A stretch of 64,000 bases of DNA from Sphingosinicella ginsenosidimutans (GCF_007995055.1 NZ_VOQQ01000001.1:1523501-1587500), one strand, 5' to 3'; numbered from the stretch's first letter, positions 27,918-36,786 are shown. Notes: generated by a model not told the origin, from the sequence alone. Made by a program: numbers and translations.

Positions 27918-28726
27918 CAGGCGAAAGCGGTTTGTGGCGCCATCTGTGCTCCCGGCTCGGGCAGCGCGAGCGCGGCGATCATCTCGCGCAGTTCCTGGCG
28001 CGCGGCGATATGGCCAAGGCCGACCTGCGCCGCGCCGATCTGCTGCAGATCGAGAAGGGTAAGCCCCTTGGGAAACAGCTCGCGATAGATGACGCGTTCG
28101 CCAAGCCCGGGAATGATCCGGAAGCCGACGCGGCGCGACAATTCGCCGAGCGCAGCGCCGACGCGGCGCATGTTGCGCGCCTCGATATGCTGGGTGCGGT
28201 TCCTGAGGACCACCCAGTCGACGCTCGCGCCCTGGGTTTTCGCGCGCTGGGTGCGGCTGTTCCAGACCAGCTCGGCATAGAAGCTCGGCCGGCGCACCTT
28301 GTAGGTTTCGGCATCGACCTCGCCGATCAGGTCGAGATCGACGAAGCTGTCGTTGATCGGGGTGACCAGGGTATCGGCGGCGATCATCGCGGCGCGCGCA
28401 TGGGGATCGTCGCGGCCAGGCGTGTCGACGACCAGGATGTCGACACCGGCGCCCATCCGCTCCATCGCCGATTCGATCGACTCTCCCTTGGCCGGATCGA
28501 ACGTGTCGTGCGTTGGCATCGGCAGATCGACCCCGGCGCGCGCCATCGTCGCGGACCGATTGTCCAGATAGCGGCCCAAGGTGCGCTGCCGCGTGTCGAG
28601 ATCGAGCGCGGCGACGCGGCGGCCCTCCGCGGCGAGCGCGACGGCGGTGTGGACGGCGGTCGTGGACTTGCCGGTCCCGCCTTTCTCATTGGCGAAGACG
28701 ATAAGGTGCGGGCCATTGCCGGCCAT
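27917..28726 (-). CDS. mipZ: MipZ-like division-plane ATPase (ParA family)
   Basis: A 269-residue Walker-type ATPase with the deviant Walker [11 protein letters not shown] at residues 13-22, [16 protein letters not shown], and VDTPGRDDP. These match MipZ, which forms a bipolar gradient through ParB and DNA binding and keeps FtsZ off the poles in Alphaproteobacteria. It is the first gene of an operon with the J-domain protein and phosphomannomutase, and divergent from panC. Confidence 0.9.
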   Translation of the reverse strand: MAGNGPHLIVFANEKGGTGKSTTAVHTAVALAAEGRRVAALDLDTRQRTLGRYLDNRSATMARAGVDLPMPTHDTFDPAKGESIESAMERMGAGVDILVVDTPGRDDPHARAAMIAADTLVTPINDSFVDLDLIGEVDAETYKVRRPSFYAELVWNSRTQRAKTQGASVDWVVLRNRTQHIEARNMRRVGAALGELSRRVGFRIIPGLGERVIYRELFPKGLTLLDLQQIGAAQVGLGHIAARQELREMIAALALPEPGAQMAPQTAFA

Positions 28727-28812
28727 GAAAACGGCGCTCCGAAAGGCTTGATCTTGAACGCGCCCCCGGTCAAGGAACCGCGCTCGTTTCCTCTATCGGA
28801 GCCCGACAGGCG

Positions 28813-29658
28813 GTGCAAATCATCCGTGAGATCGAGGCGCTGCGCGCCGCGGTGGCGGGCCTTCGCCGCGACGGCGGGCGGATCGCCTTCGTGCCGACGA
28901 TGGGCGCGCTCCATGCCGGGCACATGGCGCTGGTCGCCGAGGCGAAGACGCGCGCGGACCATGTCGCCGTGTCGATCTTCGTCAATCCCAGGCAGTTCGG
29001 GCCGAGCGAGGATCTCGCCGCCTATCCGCGCCGGGAGGCCGGCGATGCGCGGATGCTGGAGGAGGCGGGGGTGGCGATCCTGTGGGCGCCCGACGTCGCG
29101 ACCATGTATCCCGAAGGCTTCGCCACCAACGTGAGCGTGGCCGGGGTCAGCCAAGGGCTCGACGGAGCCGCCCGGCCGGGCCATTTCGACGGCGTCGCCA
29201 CCGTCGTCGCCAAGCTCTTCAACCAGGTCGCGCCCGACATCGCCCTGTTCGGCGAGAAGGATTATCAGCAGCTCGCGGTGATCCGCCGCATGGTCCGCGA
29301 TCTCGATGTCGGGGTCGAGATCGTCGGCGTCCCCACGCAGCGCGACGCCGACGGCCTCGCGCTCTCGTCGCGCAACGCCTATCTTTCGCCCGACGAGCGG
29401 CGTGCGGCGCGGGCGCTGCCTCGCGCGCTCGGCGAGGCGGCGCAGGCGATTCGCGACGGCGCCGCGGTCGACGAGGCGCTGGCGCGCGCGCGCGCGCGGC
29501 TCGAGGCGGCGGGCTTCGCACCGATCGATTATGTCGCCCTGCACGATGCCGAGACGCTCGCCCCGCTCGCTTCGCTCGATCGCCCGGCGCGCCTGCTTGC
29601 CGCCGCGCGGATCGGCACGACGCGGCTTATCGACAACCTTCCCGTCGCGCCCGCCTGA
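28813..29658 (+). CDS. panC: Pantothenate synthetase
   Basis: Joins pantoate and beta-alanine with ATP to give pantothenate. The 281-residue protein has the nucleotidyl-transferase motif MGALHAGH (residues 30-37), FVNPRQFGPSEDLAAYPR, VVAKLFNQV, FGEKDYQQL and LALSSRNAYL. The start is a GTG at 28813 (QIIREIEALR). Divergent from mipZ. Confidence 0.95.
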   Translation: MQIIREIEALRAAVAGLRRDGGRIAFVPTMGALHAGHMALVAEAKTRADHVAVSIFVNPRQFGPSEDLAAYPRREAGDARMLEEAGVAILWAPDVATMYPEGFATNVSVAGVSQGLDGAARPGHFDGVATVVAKLFNQVAPDIALFGEKDYQQLAVIRRMVRDLDVGVEIVGVPTQRDADGLALSSRNAYLSPDERRAARALPRALGEAAQAIRDGAAVDEALARARARLEAAGFAPIDYVALHDAETLAPLASLDRPARLLAAARIGTTRLIDNLPVAPA

Positions 29659-29674
29659 AAGGATGACCGCCCCG

Positions 29675-29689
29675 TTAACCATTTGTTGA
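29675..29689 (+). promoter_or_regulatory. CtrA-like box before the SEL1-like gene
   Basis: TTAA-CCATTTG-TTGA matches the CtrA site TTAA-N7-TTAA with one change, 53 bases before the next start codon. CtrA controls cell-cycle, motility and pilus genes in Alphaproteobacteria. Confidence 0.45.
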
Positions 29690-29741
29690 GGCAGGCCGGC
29701 GCAGACAATCTCCCGGACACGCAGCTTTGGGGGCACCCGTA

Positions 29742-30044
29742 ATGGCTCACAGTTCGAAGACCGCGGCCTTCCTGATCGAAAGCCGCATCGCCGACGCCGC
29801 GGCCGGGGACATGCGCGCCTTGTTCGATCTCGGCGTCGCTTATTCCACCGGTGCGGGCGGGACGATGATCGACCTGGTCGAGGCGCACAAATGGTTCAAT
29901 CTCGCGGCGCTCAACGGCAGCCGCGAGGCGCAGGAATGCCGCGCCGACATTGCCGAGGAGATGACCGCGCGCGAAATCGCCGAGGCGCAGCGTCAGGCCC
30001 GCGCCTGGCTCGCCGATCTCGGCGGCGCCCGCCACGCGGCCTGA
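29742..30044 (+). CDS. SEL1-like repeat protein (short)
   Basis: One hundred residues with a single clear SEL1/TPR-like unit (DMRALFDLGVAYSTGAGG, then EAHKWFNLAALNGSREAQEC) flanked by helices. Such repeats mediate protein contacts. No signal peptide, so cytoplasmic. ATG at 29742; a TTG 15 bases earlier is also in frame. It stands alone and has a CtrA-like box upstream, hinting at cell-cycle control. Confidence 0.75.
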   Translation: MAHSSKTAAFLIESRIADAAAGDMRALFDLGVAYSTGAGGTMIDLVEAHKWFNLAALNGSREAQECRADIAEEMTAREIAEAQRQARAWLADLGGARHAA

Positions 30045-30444
30045 CGCGCCGGGCCCAGGGCCCGTTCGACGACCATTCGAAGCCGCCCCCGGCGCTTCCG
30101 CGGCGAGGCTTGCCGCACAGGCCCGCGCCCCCGCAAGCTTTTCCCCGCGACTGTCCCCTTTGGACACACGCGATGCAGCCGGGCCGGGCCCGGCTCAGCC
30201 TGTCCGCTTTGGGCTTTTCCGCCTATCCTCATGGGATCAAATGATTTCTGGCAATTTTCCGCCGGACGCAGCTCATCGCATCTCACCAACCTGGGGGATA
30301 CCGGAAGCGCGGGGCACCCTTTAACCCTTCCTTCACCAAGGGAGGGACGAGTCGAGAGGTTCCACTTCCCTGGCCAAGGCCGGCTGCGTCTTATGGAGAC
30401 GGGCGCGTCGGTCGGGATTCACTCTCGAATTGGGGAAGAAACTC
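30045..30444 (+). promoter_or_regulatory. 400-base gap: leader of pilus locus A
   Basis: No gene seen. From 30151 the gap matches the leader of pilus locus B in order and spacing: CTGTC(C/T)C(C/G)TTTGG(A/G)CACA starts exactly 294 bases before the pilin ATG in both; a CTTTAAC block and a TGGAGACG block are 76 bases apart in both; and GGGGAAGA precedes both start codons. A second copy of the first motif (CTGTCCGCTTTGGGC) is at 30200. Confidence 0.65.
30321..30336 (+). promoter_or_regulatory. CtrA-like TTAA-N7-TTCAC box, locus A
   Basis: TTAA-CCCTTCC-TTCAC lies 124 bases before pilin A. The equivalent site TTAA-CTTCTTC-TTCAC is found at the same place in locus B. One mismatch to the CtrA consensus. 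Confidence 0.4.
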
Positions 30445-31041
30445 ATGAAGAAGCTTCTGATTGCGGCGCTCGCGAGCTCCGCTTTTGCGACCACGCCTGC
30501 GTTCGCCGAATCGCAGGACACCTCGGTCGTCACGCTGCAGGGCACCGTCCCGCAGATCTGCACCGTCGTTCCCAACGCCGGCGTCGCCGGCAACAACGTC
30601 CCCGGCCTCGCCTACAGCGTGAGCGGCGACAATGTGAACGCCAGCTGGCAGTTCGTCGTGCCGAACCAGGACGATCCGACCCAGGCGACGATCGGCCAGA
30701 CCAACCAGGCCTTCTTCAGCATCGCCTTCCGCACCTTCTGCAACGACAATTTCACCTGGACGACGACCGCCACCAACGGCACGATGCGTCACGGTGACGG
30801 CACGGCCCCGGCCGGCTTCGTCGGGGAGCTCGACTACGCCATCACGACGAAGCAGATCGGCGTTGGCGCGGCCGGCGCCCATAACGGTGTGAACCTCGCC
30901 GCCGGCGGGACCGACACCTACACCAGCGATGCGTTCAACGGCACGTCGCAGATCGACATCGGGGTCAGCCCGAGCACGACCCCGCCGGTCGCTGGCGCCT
31001 ATCAGGAAACGCTGACGCTGACCTTCAAGGCGGATTCTTAA
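30445..31041 (+). CDS. Pilin-like secreted subunit, locus A
   Basis: A 198-residue exported protein with signal peptide MKKLLIAALASSAFATTPAFA and two cysteines (PQICTVV, RTFCNDNF) able to form the disulfide of chaperone-usher subunits. The C-terminus ends on an alternating beta strand (YQETLTLTFKADS). Its place before a chaperone and usher indicates the main shaft subunit of an archaic (Csu/SCPU-like) pilus. ATG at 30445 is preceded by GGGGAAGA. A strong hairpin follows, which may raise pilin over chaperone expression. Sequence identity to pilin B is low. Confidence 0.75.
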   Translation: MKKLLIAALASSAFATTPAFAESQDTSVVTLQGTVPQICTVVPNAGVAGNNVPGLAYSVSGDNVNASWQFVVPNQDDPTQATIGQTNQAFFSIAFRTFCNDNFTWTTTATNGTMRHGDGTAPAGFVGELDYAITTKQIGVGAAGAHNGVNLAAGGTDTYTSDAFNGTSQIDIGVSPSTTPPVAGAYQETLTLTFKADS

Positions 31042-31052
31042 GTTTTGCATTC

Positions 31053-31089
31053 TAGGCCGGCGTCGTGAGGCGCCGGCCTATTCTTGTTT
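31053..31089 (+). terminator. Terminator/attenuator between pilin A and chaperone A
   Basis: A perfect 10-bp stem TAGGCCGGCG/CGCCGGCCTA with an 8-base loop, followed by TTCTTGTTT. It follows the pilin stop by 11 bases and precedes the chaperone start by about 90. Partial read-through would set the pilin to chaperone ratio. Confidence 0.8.
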
Positions 31090-31178
31090 CGAGCGGATCC
31101 GATGATCGCCGGGCGACGCCTTGCCGCGTTGCCCGACACGTCATGTCGGGCGTCCGTTCCAGTTGCCAGGGGTGGGTC

Positions 31179-31907
31179 ATGAGGGATCTTGCGAAACGGC
31201 TGATCCTCCTTTTCGGGTTGCTCGGCCTCGCCTGGGCCGGTCCCGCTTCGGCCAGCCTGCGGGTGGACCCGTTCGTGGTCTATATCATCCCGAACACGCC
31301 GAGCATGTCATCGGTGGTGCAGCTGACCAACGTCACCGACGTCCAGCTTCCGTTCGAGGTCACCGTGGTCAAGCGCACCGTGGTGGACGGGCGCGAGGTC
31401 GATGTTCCGGCCGACGACGATTTCGTGATCTTCCCGCCGCAGATGATCATCCGCGCGGGCGAGACGCAGACGCTGCGGATCCAGTGGATCGCCGACCACA
31501 TTCCGACCCAGTCGGACTCCTATTATGTCTATGTCACCCAGGTGGCCGCGCAGGTCGATCCGAACGTCACCGGCGTGCGCGTGAACTACCAGTTCGGGAT
31601 TTCGGTGCATGTCGTCCCGCCCGGGACCGAGCCGAATTTCGAGGTTGCCGCCGTCCGCCCGGCCACCAATGCGGAGGGCGTGCGCGGGTTCGAAATCGAC
31701 GTCCGCAATACCGGCAATCGCTTCGGCCGCATGTCGGAGCACGAGATGAGCCTCGACGGCAGCCACAGCTGGGATCGCACCGCGCTCAAGAATGCGGTCG
31801 GCACGGGCTTTGTCCTTCCCGGCGAGCACAAGACGTTCTTCGTTCCGTTCGACGGTCCGGTGACGGCCTCGTCGACCGTCACGCTGGCCAACCGTGGTCC
31901 GGCCTGA
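31179..31907 (+). CDS. Periplasmic pilus chaperone, locus A
   Basis: A 242-residue PapD/CsuC-like chaperone with signal peptide (LILLFGLLGLAWAGPASA). The first immunoglobulin-like domain has LRVDPFVVYI, FVIFPPQMIIRAGETQTLRI and the G1-strand hydrophobics used for donor-strand complementation; a second domain follows. It holds pilin subunits in the periplasm and delivers them to the usher. ATG at 31179 follows AGGGG. The usher gene begins inside its last codons. Confidence 0.85.
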   Translation: MRDLAKRLILLFGLLGLAWAGPASASLRVDPFVVYIIPNTPSMSSVVQLTNVTDVQLPFEVTVVKRTVVDGREVDVPADDDFVIFPPQMIIRAGETQTLRIQWIADHIPTQSDSYYVYVTQVAAQVDPNVTGVRVNYQFGISVHVVPPGTEPNFEVAAVRPATNAEGVRGFEIDVRNTGNRFGRMSEHEMSLDGSHSWDRTALKNAVGTGFVLPGEHKTFFVPFDGPVTASSTVTLANRGPA

Positions 31908-34374
31908 GGCGCTTTTCGCCCGCCGCGCCTGGTTGGGTCTGGGATGCGCGGCGGCCGCGCTCGCCGTCGCCTCGCCGGCTGTCGCCCAGGATGGGGCGCA
32001 GCCGCCGGCGGCGTCCCGCCTGTTTCCGCTCACCGTCCCGGTTCTCGACATCGATCGGCCCGTCGGCACGATCTCGGCCCGCGTCTCCCAGACCGGCGAT
32101 TATCGAATCCCGGTGGCCTCGCTCCTCCCGCTGCTGCAGCCGCTCTATTCGGTCTCCGAATTCAGCGTGGTCAGCGGCCGGCTTCAGGGGGTCCAGGAAA
32201 TCGGGCCCGACGATGTCGCTCGCCTGCGCCTCCCGCTTCGGTTCGACGCGCAGCGGGTCGCCCTCGTCATCGCGGTTCCGGCGAATGCGCGGGGCAGCAC
32301 CGATCTTGAACTGAGCTCGCTCGGACGCGCGCCGGAGCCGAGCGCCTCGCGGCAGAACCCTGCCGGGTTCAGCGGCTACCTCAACGTGAATTTCGGCTTC
32401 GTCGAGGATCCGACGCTCGGCATCGGCAAGACGCGCGGCACCTTCCTGCTGGAAAGCGGGCTGCGGCTCGGCGGCTTCGTCCTTGAAAATTCCGCGACCG
32501 TCGAGATCGGCGGCGCGCCCGACCGGACATTCAGCCGCCAGGCCACCCGGCTGACCTACGATATTCCAAGCGCCAACATCCGCCTCGCCGCCGGCGACCT
32601 GTTCACCCCGACCGTCGGCTTCCTCGGATCGGTGGACATGCTCGGAATCTCCGCGTTCCGGAACGTCACCGTTTTCGATCCATTCCAGAATTCGCGCCCG
32701 ACAGGCCGGGGCTCGTTCATCCTTGCAGAGCCGTCGGACGTGAACATCTACGTCAACGGCGCGCTCATCCGGCAGGTCCGGCTGCAGCCGGGCAATTACA
32801 ACCTGTCCAATTTCCCGCTCGTCTCGGGGGCGAACGACGTCCGGGTCGAGGTCCGCAACGATCGCGGCCAGGCCCAGACCTTCACCTTCTCGAGCTTCTT
32901 CGACGCCGACCTGCTGGCCCCGGGAATCGCGCAATGGGAGGTCGATGCCGGCGTCCAGGCGACCCGTTTCAACCAGCAGGTCAGCTATGATTTCGGCGAT
33001 CTCGTCGTGGCCGGCTTCTATCGCCGCGGGGTCAGCGAGACGCTGACGCTCGGCGCCAATGCGCGCTACGTCAATCGCCAGGCCATCGTCGGCGCCGAGG
33101 CGGTGACGGCGACGCCGATCGCGAACATCTCCTTCGATCTGGCGGCGAGCCGGGGCAGCCGCCGCACAGGCGTCGCGGCCGCCGTCACGGTGCAGCCGCA
33201 ACTCCCCGATTCCTGGCGCGGGCGCGGGCGCACGCTCGACGGCTTCGTCGAATATTCCTCGCGCAATTTCGGCGACAATGCGGTGACCGGCTTCGGCCAG
33301 GGATTCCGCGCCGGCATCCGGTACAGCGATGTGCTCATCGCCAACCGGCTCACCTTTTCGGCGAGTGCGGCCTACAGCCGCGTCTACGGCCCGGGCAATG
33401 ACGGCTGGGACGCGTCGGTCAGCCTCGCCTACCGGTTCAACTATGATTTCATCCTGCGGGTGACGCCGGAATATCGCAACACCATCGCCGGCGAGTCGCC
33501 CTTCTCGGTCTTCGTGTCGCTGACCAAGCGGTTCGGGCGCACCAGCCGCGCCGATGCGAGCTACGATTCGCGCGACAACCGTTATCTCGCAGAATATGAT
33601 TATCGCTCCCAATATGGCGGCATCGGGACGTTCGGGGCCAACCTGACGGTGAGCGGCGCGGACGGGCAGCAGAACCTCGCCGACGGCACGCTCGAATATA
33701 TCGGCAACCGCTTCGAGGTTTCGGGCGGCTACGCCCAGGTGCTGAACGACGGCCGCGCCGGCGATCTCGGCCGCGTCCGCTTCAACGTCGGCACGGCGAT
33801 CGCCTTCGCCGACGGCGTCTTCGCGATCGGTCGACCGGTCCGCGATTCCTTCGCCATCGTGCGCGCCCACCCGACGCTCGGGGATCGGCAGGTGATCGTC
33901 GGCCCGCATGTCGAAGGGCAGGGCGATCGCGCCCGCACCGGCGCGCTCGGCGCCGCCCTGCTCTCCGATCTCGGTTCCTATTCGCTGTCGCGCGTTCTTT
34001 ATGACGTCGCCAACCTGCCGGCCGGCTACGATCTCGGCACCGGCAGCTTCGAATTCTTCCCGCCCTACCGCTCCGGCTATTCGGCGGTGGTCGGGAGCAA
34101 CCGCCTTGCCTCCGCGATCGGCATCGCCGCAGATGCCGCCGGCCAGCCGCTGGCGCTCGCGGTCGGCACGGTCACGTCGGTCAACGACAGCGGCTTTGCC
34201 GATCAGCAGGTCTTCACCAACCGCAGCGGCCGCTTCGGCATCATTGGCCTCGCGCCGGGCAAGACCTATGAGGTCCGCTTCCCGGCCGCCGGCGTCAGGA
34301 TCCGGATCGTGATCCCGGCGGACGCGACGGGATTTGTGAACGTCGGCACGATTTCTGGAACGGGAGGACAATGA
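31894..34374 (+). CDS. Outer-membrane usher, locus A
   Basis: An 826-residue usher with signal peptide (LGLGCAAAALAVASPAVAQ). The central plug is visible in NIYVNGALIRQVRLQPGNYN and the flanking FSSFFDADLLAPG, inside a long beta-barrel region; a C-terminal carboxypeptidase-like domain ends with GRFGIIGLAPGKTYEVRF. It assembles and secretes pilin subunits through the outer membrane. The GTG start at 31894 overlaps the chaperone gene by 14 bases. Length and motif order fit archaic (CsuD-like) ushers. Confidence 0.85.
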   Translation: MVRPEALFARRAWLGLGCAAAALAVASPAVAQDGAQPPAASRLFPLTVPVLDIDRPVGTISARVSQTGDYRIPVASLLPLLQPLYSVSEFSVVSGRLQGVQEIGPDDVARLRLPLRFDAQRVALVIAVPANARGSTDLELSSLGRAPEPSASRQNPAGFSGYLNVNFGFVEDPTLGIGKTRGTFLLESGLRLGGFVLENSATVEIGGAPDRTFSRQATRLTYDIPSANIRLAAGDLFTPTVGFLGSVDMLGISAFRNVTVFDPFQNSRPTGRGSFILAEPSDVNIYVNGALIRQVRLQPGNYNLSNFPLVSGANDVRVEVRNDRGQAQTFTFSSFFDADLLAPGIAQWEVDAGVQATRFNQQVSYDFGDLVVAGFYRRGVSETLTLGANARYVNRQAIVGAEAVTATPIANISFDLAASRGSRRTGVAAAVTVQPQLPDSWRGRGRTLDGFVEYSSRNFGDNAVTGFGQGFRAGIRYSDVLIANRLTFSASAAYSRVYGPGNDGWDASVSLAYRFNYDFILRVTPEYRNTIAGESPFSVFVSLTKRFGRTSRADASYDSRDNRYLAEYDYRSQYGGIGTFGANLTVSGADGQQNLADGTLEYIGNRFEVSGGYAQVLNDGRAGDLGRVRFNVGTAIAFADGVFAIGRPVRDSFAIVRAHPTLGDRQVIVGPHVEGQGDRARTGALGAALLSDLGSYSLSRVLYDVANLPAGYDLGTGSFEFFPPYRSGYSAVVGSNRLASAIGIAADAAGQPLALAVGTVTSVNDSGFADQQVFTNRSGRFGIIGLAPGKTYEVRFPAAGVRIRIVIPADATGFVNVGTISGTGGQ

Positions 34375-35306
34375 TGCGCCTGATGCTTTTCGCTGCCGGC
34401 GTGCTTGGCCTGTGCCTGGGGCAGGCGCCCGCGCTGGCGCGCTGCACGCTCAACATCGATAGCCCCGGACAGGTGCGCTTCGCCGGCAATAGCGGCGCCG
34501 GCTATGAAGGCTTCAACCGCGCGCGCTTCGACACCGATTTCTCGATCTCGATCTCCAACGAGGGGAGCGAGACCTGCAACGCGCGGCTTTCGGTGCAGCG
34601 CACCGACGCGGCCGACCTGCGCAGCGGCGGCGGCGACCGGCTCGATTATGCGGTGACGCTTCCCGGCAGCCTCGCGACGATCGTCGACAATCAGATCGAC
34701 GTCGGCAATCCGCCGCACGCCGTGCCGGTCACCATCGCCTCGGGCCAGACCCAGGTGCAGCACCTCGCCTTCCGCATTCCGCCGGGCCAGATCGTCGCGT
34801 CGGGCGAATATCATGCAACGGTGCGGGTGCGCCTGCTGGATGCCTCGGATCTCGACATCTCCGCCGAGCGGACCGTCGAGCTCGTCACCACGGTGCGGCC
34901 GGAAATGTCGGTGATGCTCTACGATAGCGGCCTTTCCAGCCTCGCGGCGGCGCGCGGGACGGGAAGCCACAACCGGACACTCGATTTCGGCATCTTGCGC
35001 GACAATGCGGAAGCCTCGCTCACCGTTCTCGTCCAGTCGAACGACGATTATTCGCTGCGCTTCACCTCGCCGCACGGCGGCGCGCTGTGGCACGAGACGC
35101 GCGGGGCGGCGGACCGGATCGGCTACACGGCCTATTTCGGCGGGCGCGCGCTCAATCTCACCTCGGGCGAGGATTATGTTCCCTCGGTGCGCGCGACCGG
35201 GCTCAACGGCGTGTCGCGGCCGCTGCGCGTGCGGATCGGGCAGGTGGGGCTGGCGCGGGCCGGCCGCTATCAGGATCAGCTGACGATCACAGTGCTGCCG
35301 GATTGA
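34374..35306 (+). CDS. Two-domain tip-like pilus protein, locus A
   Basis: A 310-residue exported protein (signal LMLFAAGVLGLCLGQAPALA). Domain 1 (about 20-160) has CTLNIDSP and ETCNARL cysteines; domain 2 has LDFGILRDNAEASLTVLVQS, then YTAYFGGRALNLTSGED and a last strand RYQDQLTITVLPD. Layout and gene order match CsuE, the two-domain tip adhesin. ATGATG overlaps the usher stop; I use the second ATG, which is better spaced from GGGAGG. Confidence 0.75.
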   Translation: MRLMLFAAGVLGLCLGQAPALARCTLNIDSPGQVRFAGNSGAGYEGFNRARFDTDFSISISNEGSETCNARLSVQRTDAADLRSGGGDRLDYAVTLPGSLATIVDNQIDVGNPPHAVPVTIASGQTQVQHLAFRIPPGQIVASGEYHATVRVRLLDASDLDISAERTVELVTTVRPEMSVMLYDSGLSSLAAARGTGSHNRTLDFGILRDNAEASLTVLVQSNDDYSLRFTSPHGGALWHETRGAADRIGYTAYFGGRALNLTSGEDYVPSVRATGLNGVSRPLRVRIGQVGLARAGRYQDQLTITVLPD

Positions 35307-35331
35307 CGCCGGCGGCCGGGATCGCGGCCGA

Positions 35332-35733
35332 TCAGCCGACCGGCACGATCTGGAACAGGATGGTCGGGGTCGCGCCCGGCGTCTGGGACACGGGCGCGAT
35401 CTGCAGATGCTCCTGCCCCGAATAGGCGGTGGCATAGGTGCGCACGTCGAATTCGGTTCCGGAGGTGGCGATGAGCGGCGCGCCGGCGCCGGTGATCCGG
35501 TAGCCCGCGGAATCGCCGCCGGTCAGCACCGCCGAGATGCGCGCGCCCTCCGGCGCGTTGCAGAAGACGACGAGATCGGCATTGGTCGCCTCCGCGGTCC
35601 CGGAAAGCTGCGAGCGCAGCTGGCAGATCGTCGGCACGAGCGCGCGGAAGGTGACGCTCGCGCCACCCGCCTCGGCCGCGGCGGGCAGGCTGAGGAGGCC
35701 GAAGGCGGCCAACAACTTTGCGGAAAGGCGCAT
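35332..35733 (-). CDS. Small pilin-like protein on the opposite strand, locus A
   Basis: A 133-residue exported protein (signal LLAAFGLLSLPAAAEA) with two cysteines (TICQLRSQ, VVFCNAPEG) in the SCPU-like arrangement. It converges on the tip gene. Locus B ends with a counterpart (41082-41495) of the same length class, motif order and promoter block. Possible minor subunit or assembly terminator; direction opposite to the operon suggests separate regulation. Confidence 0.7.
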   Translation of the reverse strand: MRLSAKLLAAFGLLSLPAAAEAGGASVTFRALVPTICQLRSQLSGTAEATNADLVVFCNAPEGARISAVLTGGDSAGYRITGAGAPLIATSGTEFDVRTYATAYSGQEHLQIAPVSQTPGATPTILFQIVPVG

Positions 35734-36163
35734 GCGTTCCGAAATCCCGTGATGAACGAACGACGCCTAGTCGAAATGGGTTAAGGAACCGCTGATGCGC
35801 GACCCGCGACCCGCGCAGCTCTCGATCGGCGAGCCCGATGCGAAGACTTGAGAAACATTTGCCGGCGGCCTGTCTCGTTTGGGCACAAAGGAGGCAGATC
35901 GGACAGGGCGAAGTCTCTTAGTTCTCATCTGACCAGAAGGTCAGGCCATTGGGAATGTTTGGTTTTTGTTGCGGGAGGGCAACGAGGGCCCGCCGCGCCT
36001 CCCCAATGTTGGGGATGCGGCTCCCTGGGGATTCGCTTTAACTTCTTCTTCACCGTCGGGAAGTGAGTCGGGTTGACGCGCTTCCCCAGGTGCATGCCGA
36101 TCGGGTCTGTTGGAGACGAGCCCCATCGGTGTGGTCACACATAATGGAATGGGGAAGAGACAC
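35734..36163 (+). promoter_or_regulatory. 430-base gap: divergent promoters of small pilin A' and pilin B
   Basis: No gene seen. Left end (minus strand, 35767-35795): promoter-proximal block with TTAACCC 48 bases before the small pilin start, matching one in locus B. Right part from 35870: leader of pilin B matching that of pilin A, including CTGTCTCGTTTGGGCACA 294 bases before the ATG and TTGGAGACGAG 53 bases before it. Confidence 0.65.
36038..36053 (+). promoter_or_regulatory. CtrA-like TTAA-N7-TTCAC box, locus B
   Basis: TTAA-CTTCTTC-TTCAC lies 126 bases before pilin B, in the block shared with locus A. Confidence 0.4.
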
Positions 36164-36724
36164 ATGAAAAAGATTCTTCTGGCCGCGGTCGCCGCGACCT
36201 CGCTCATGTCCGCGCCGGCTTTCGCGGCGCCGCTGGACCTCAAGGCCTTCGCCATCACCGCCAACGTCCAGGCCGAGTGCAGCCTCGAGGCGCTCAGCGA
36301 CGTGAACTTCGGTCAGCTCGCGATCGAGACCGATCCCGGCGCCGGCGCCCTGCGCATCACCGGCAACGAGAATTCGGCTCAGCGCGCCTGGGCGAGCTGC
36401 AACTATCCGGTGACGATCCGCCTGCGCTCGCTGCTCGGCGGCCTTCGCACCGCGCAGCTGAATGACGGTCCGGACTCGGCCGACTTCACCAACCGCATCA
36501 ACTATCGCCTGAGCCTCTCGCCGTCTAACGGCAGCGCCTTCACCGGCGCCGAGCTCGTCACCGACAACACCGGTGGCATCAACCAGACGATCGACGCGGT
36601 CCAGCCGGATGCGTTCCACGATCGCGCGGTGGTCCGCGTGCGCGTCCTTCGCGCCGACAATCCGCTTCGTCCGCTCGCCGGCACCTATGCCGACGTCGCG
36701 ACGATCACGCTCGGCGCAATCTAA
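36164..36724 (+). CDS. Pilin-like secreted subunit, locus B
   Basis: A 186-residue exported protein with signal peptide (KKILLAAVAATSLMSAPAFA). Cysteines lie in AECSLEALSDVNFGQL and WASCNYPV; the NFG after the first cysteine is the SCPU/archaic pilin mark. It ends YADVATITLGAI, a subunit-type last strand. ATG at 36164 follows GGGGAAGAGACAC. It occupies the same position as pilin A but shares little sequence, so the two loci would build different fibres. Confidence 0.77.
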   Translation: MKKILLAAVAATSLMSAPAFAAPLDLKAFAITANVQAECSLEALSDVNFGQLAIETDPGAGALRITGNENSAQRAWASCNYPVTIRLRSLLGGLRTAQLNDGPDSADFTNRINYRLSLSPSNGSAFTGAELVTDNTGGINQTIDAVQPDAFHDRAVVRVRVLRADNPLRPLAGTYADVATITLGAI

Positions 36725-36753
36725 GGCGTCTGGCCGGATTGTATTGAATCGGG

Positions 36754-36786
36754 AAAGGGGAGGCCTGGCCTCCCCTTTTCTTCTTC
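36754..36786 (+). terminator. Terminator/attenuator between pilin B and chaperone B
   Basis: A perfect 10-bp stem AAAGGGGAGG/CCTCCCCTTT with a 5-base loop, then TCTTCTT. It begins 30 bases after the pilin stop, the same place as the locus A hairpin, though the sequence is unrelated. Confidence 0.82.

Noticed and set aside
30045..30444. Small coding frames in the gap before pilin A
   Set aside because: They lack ribosome sites and clash with the leader elements shared with pilin B.
31879..34371. Open frame of about 830 codons antisense to usher A
   Set aside because: It mirrors the usher exactly and has no recognisable domain; a by-product of high GC at third positions. The same holds for other long antisense frames over the DinG-like gene and lysS.
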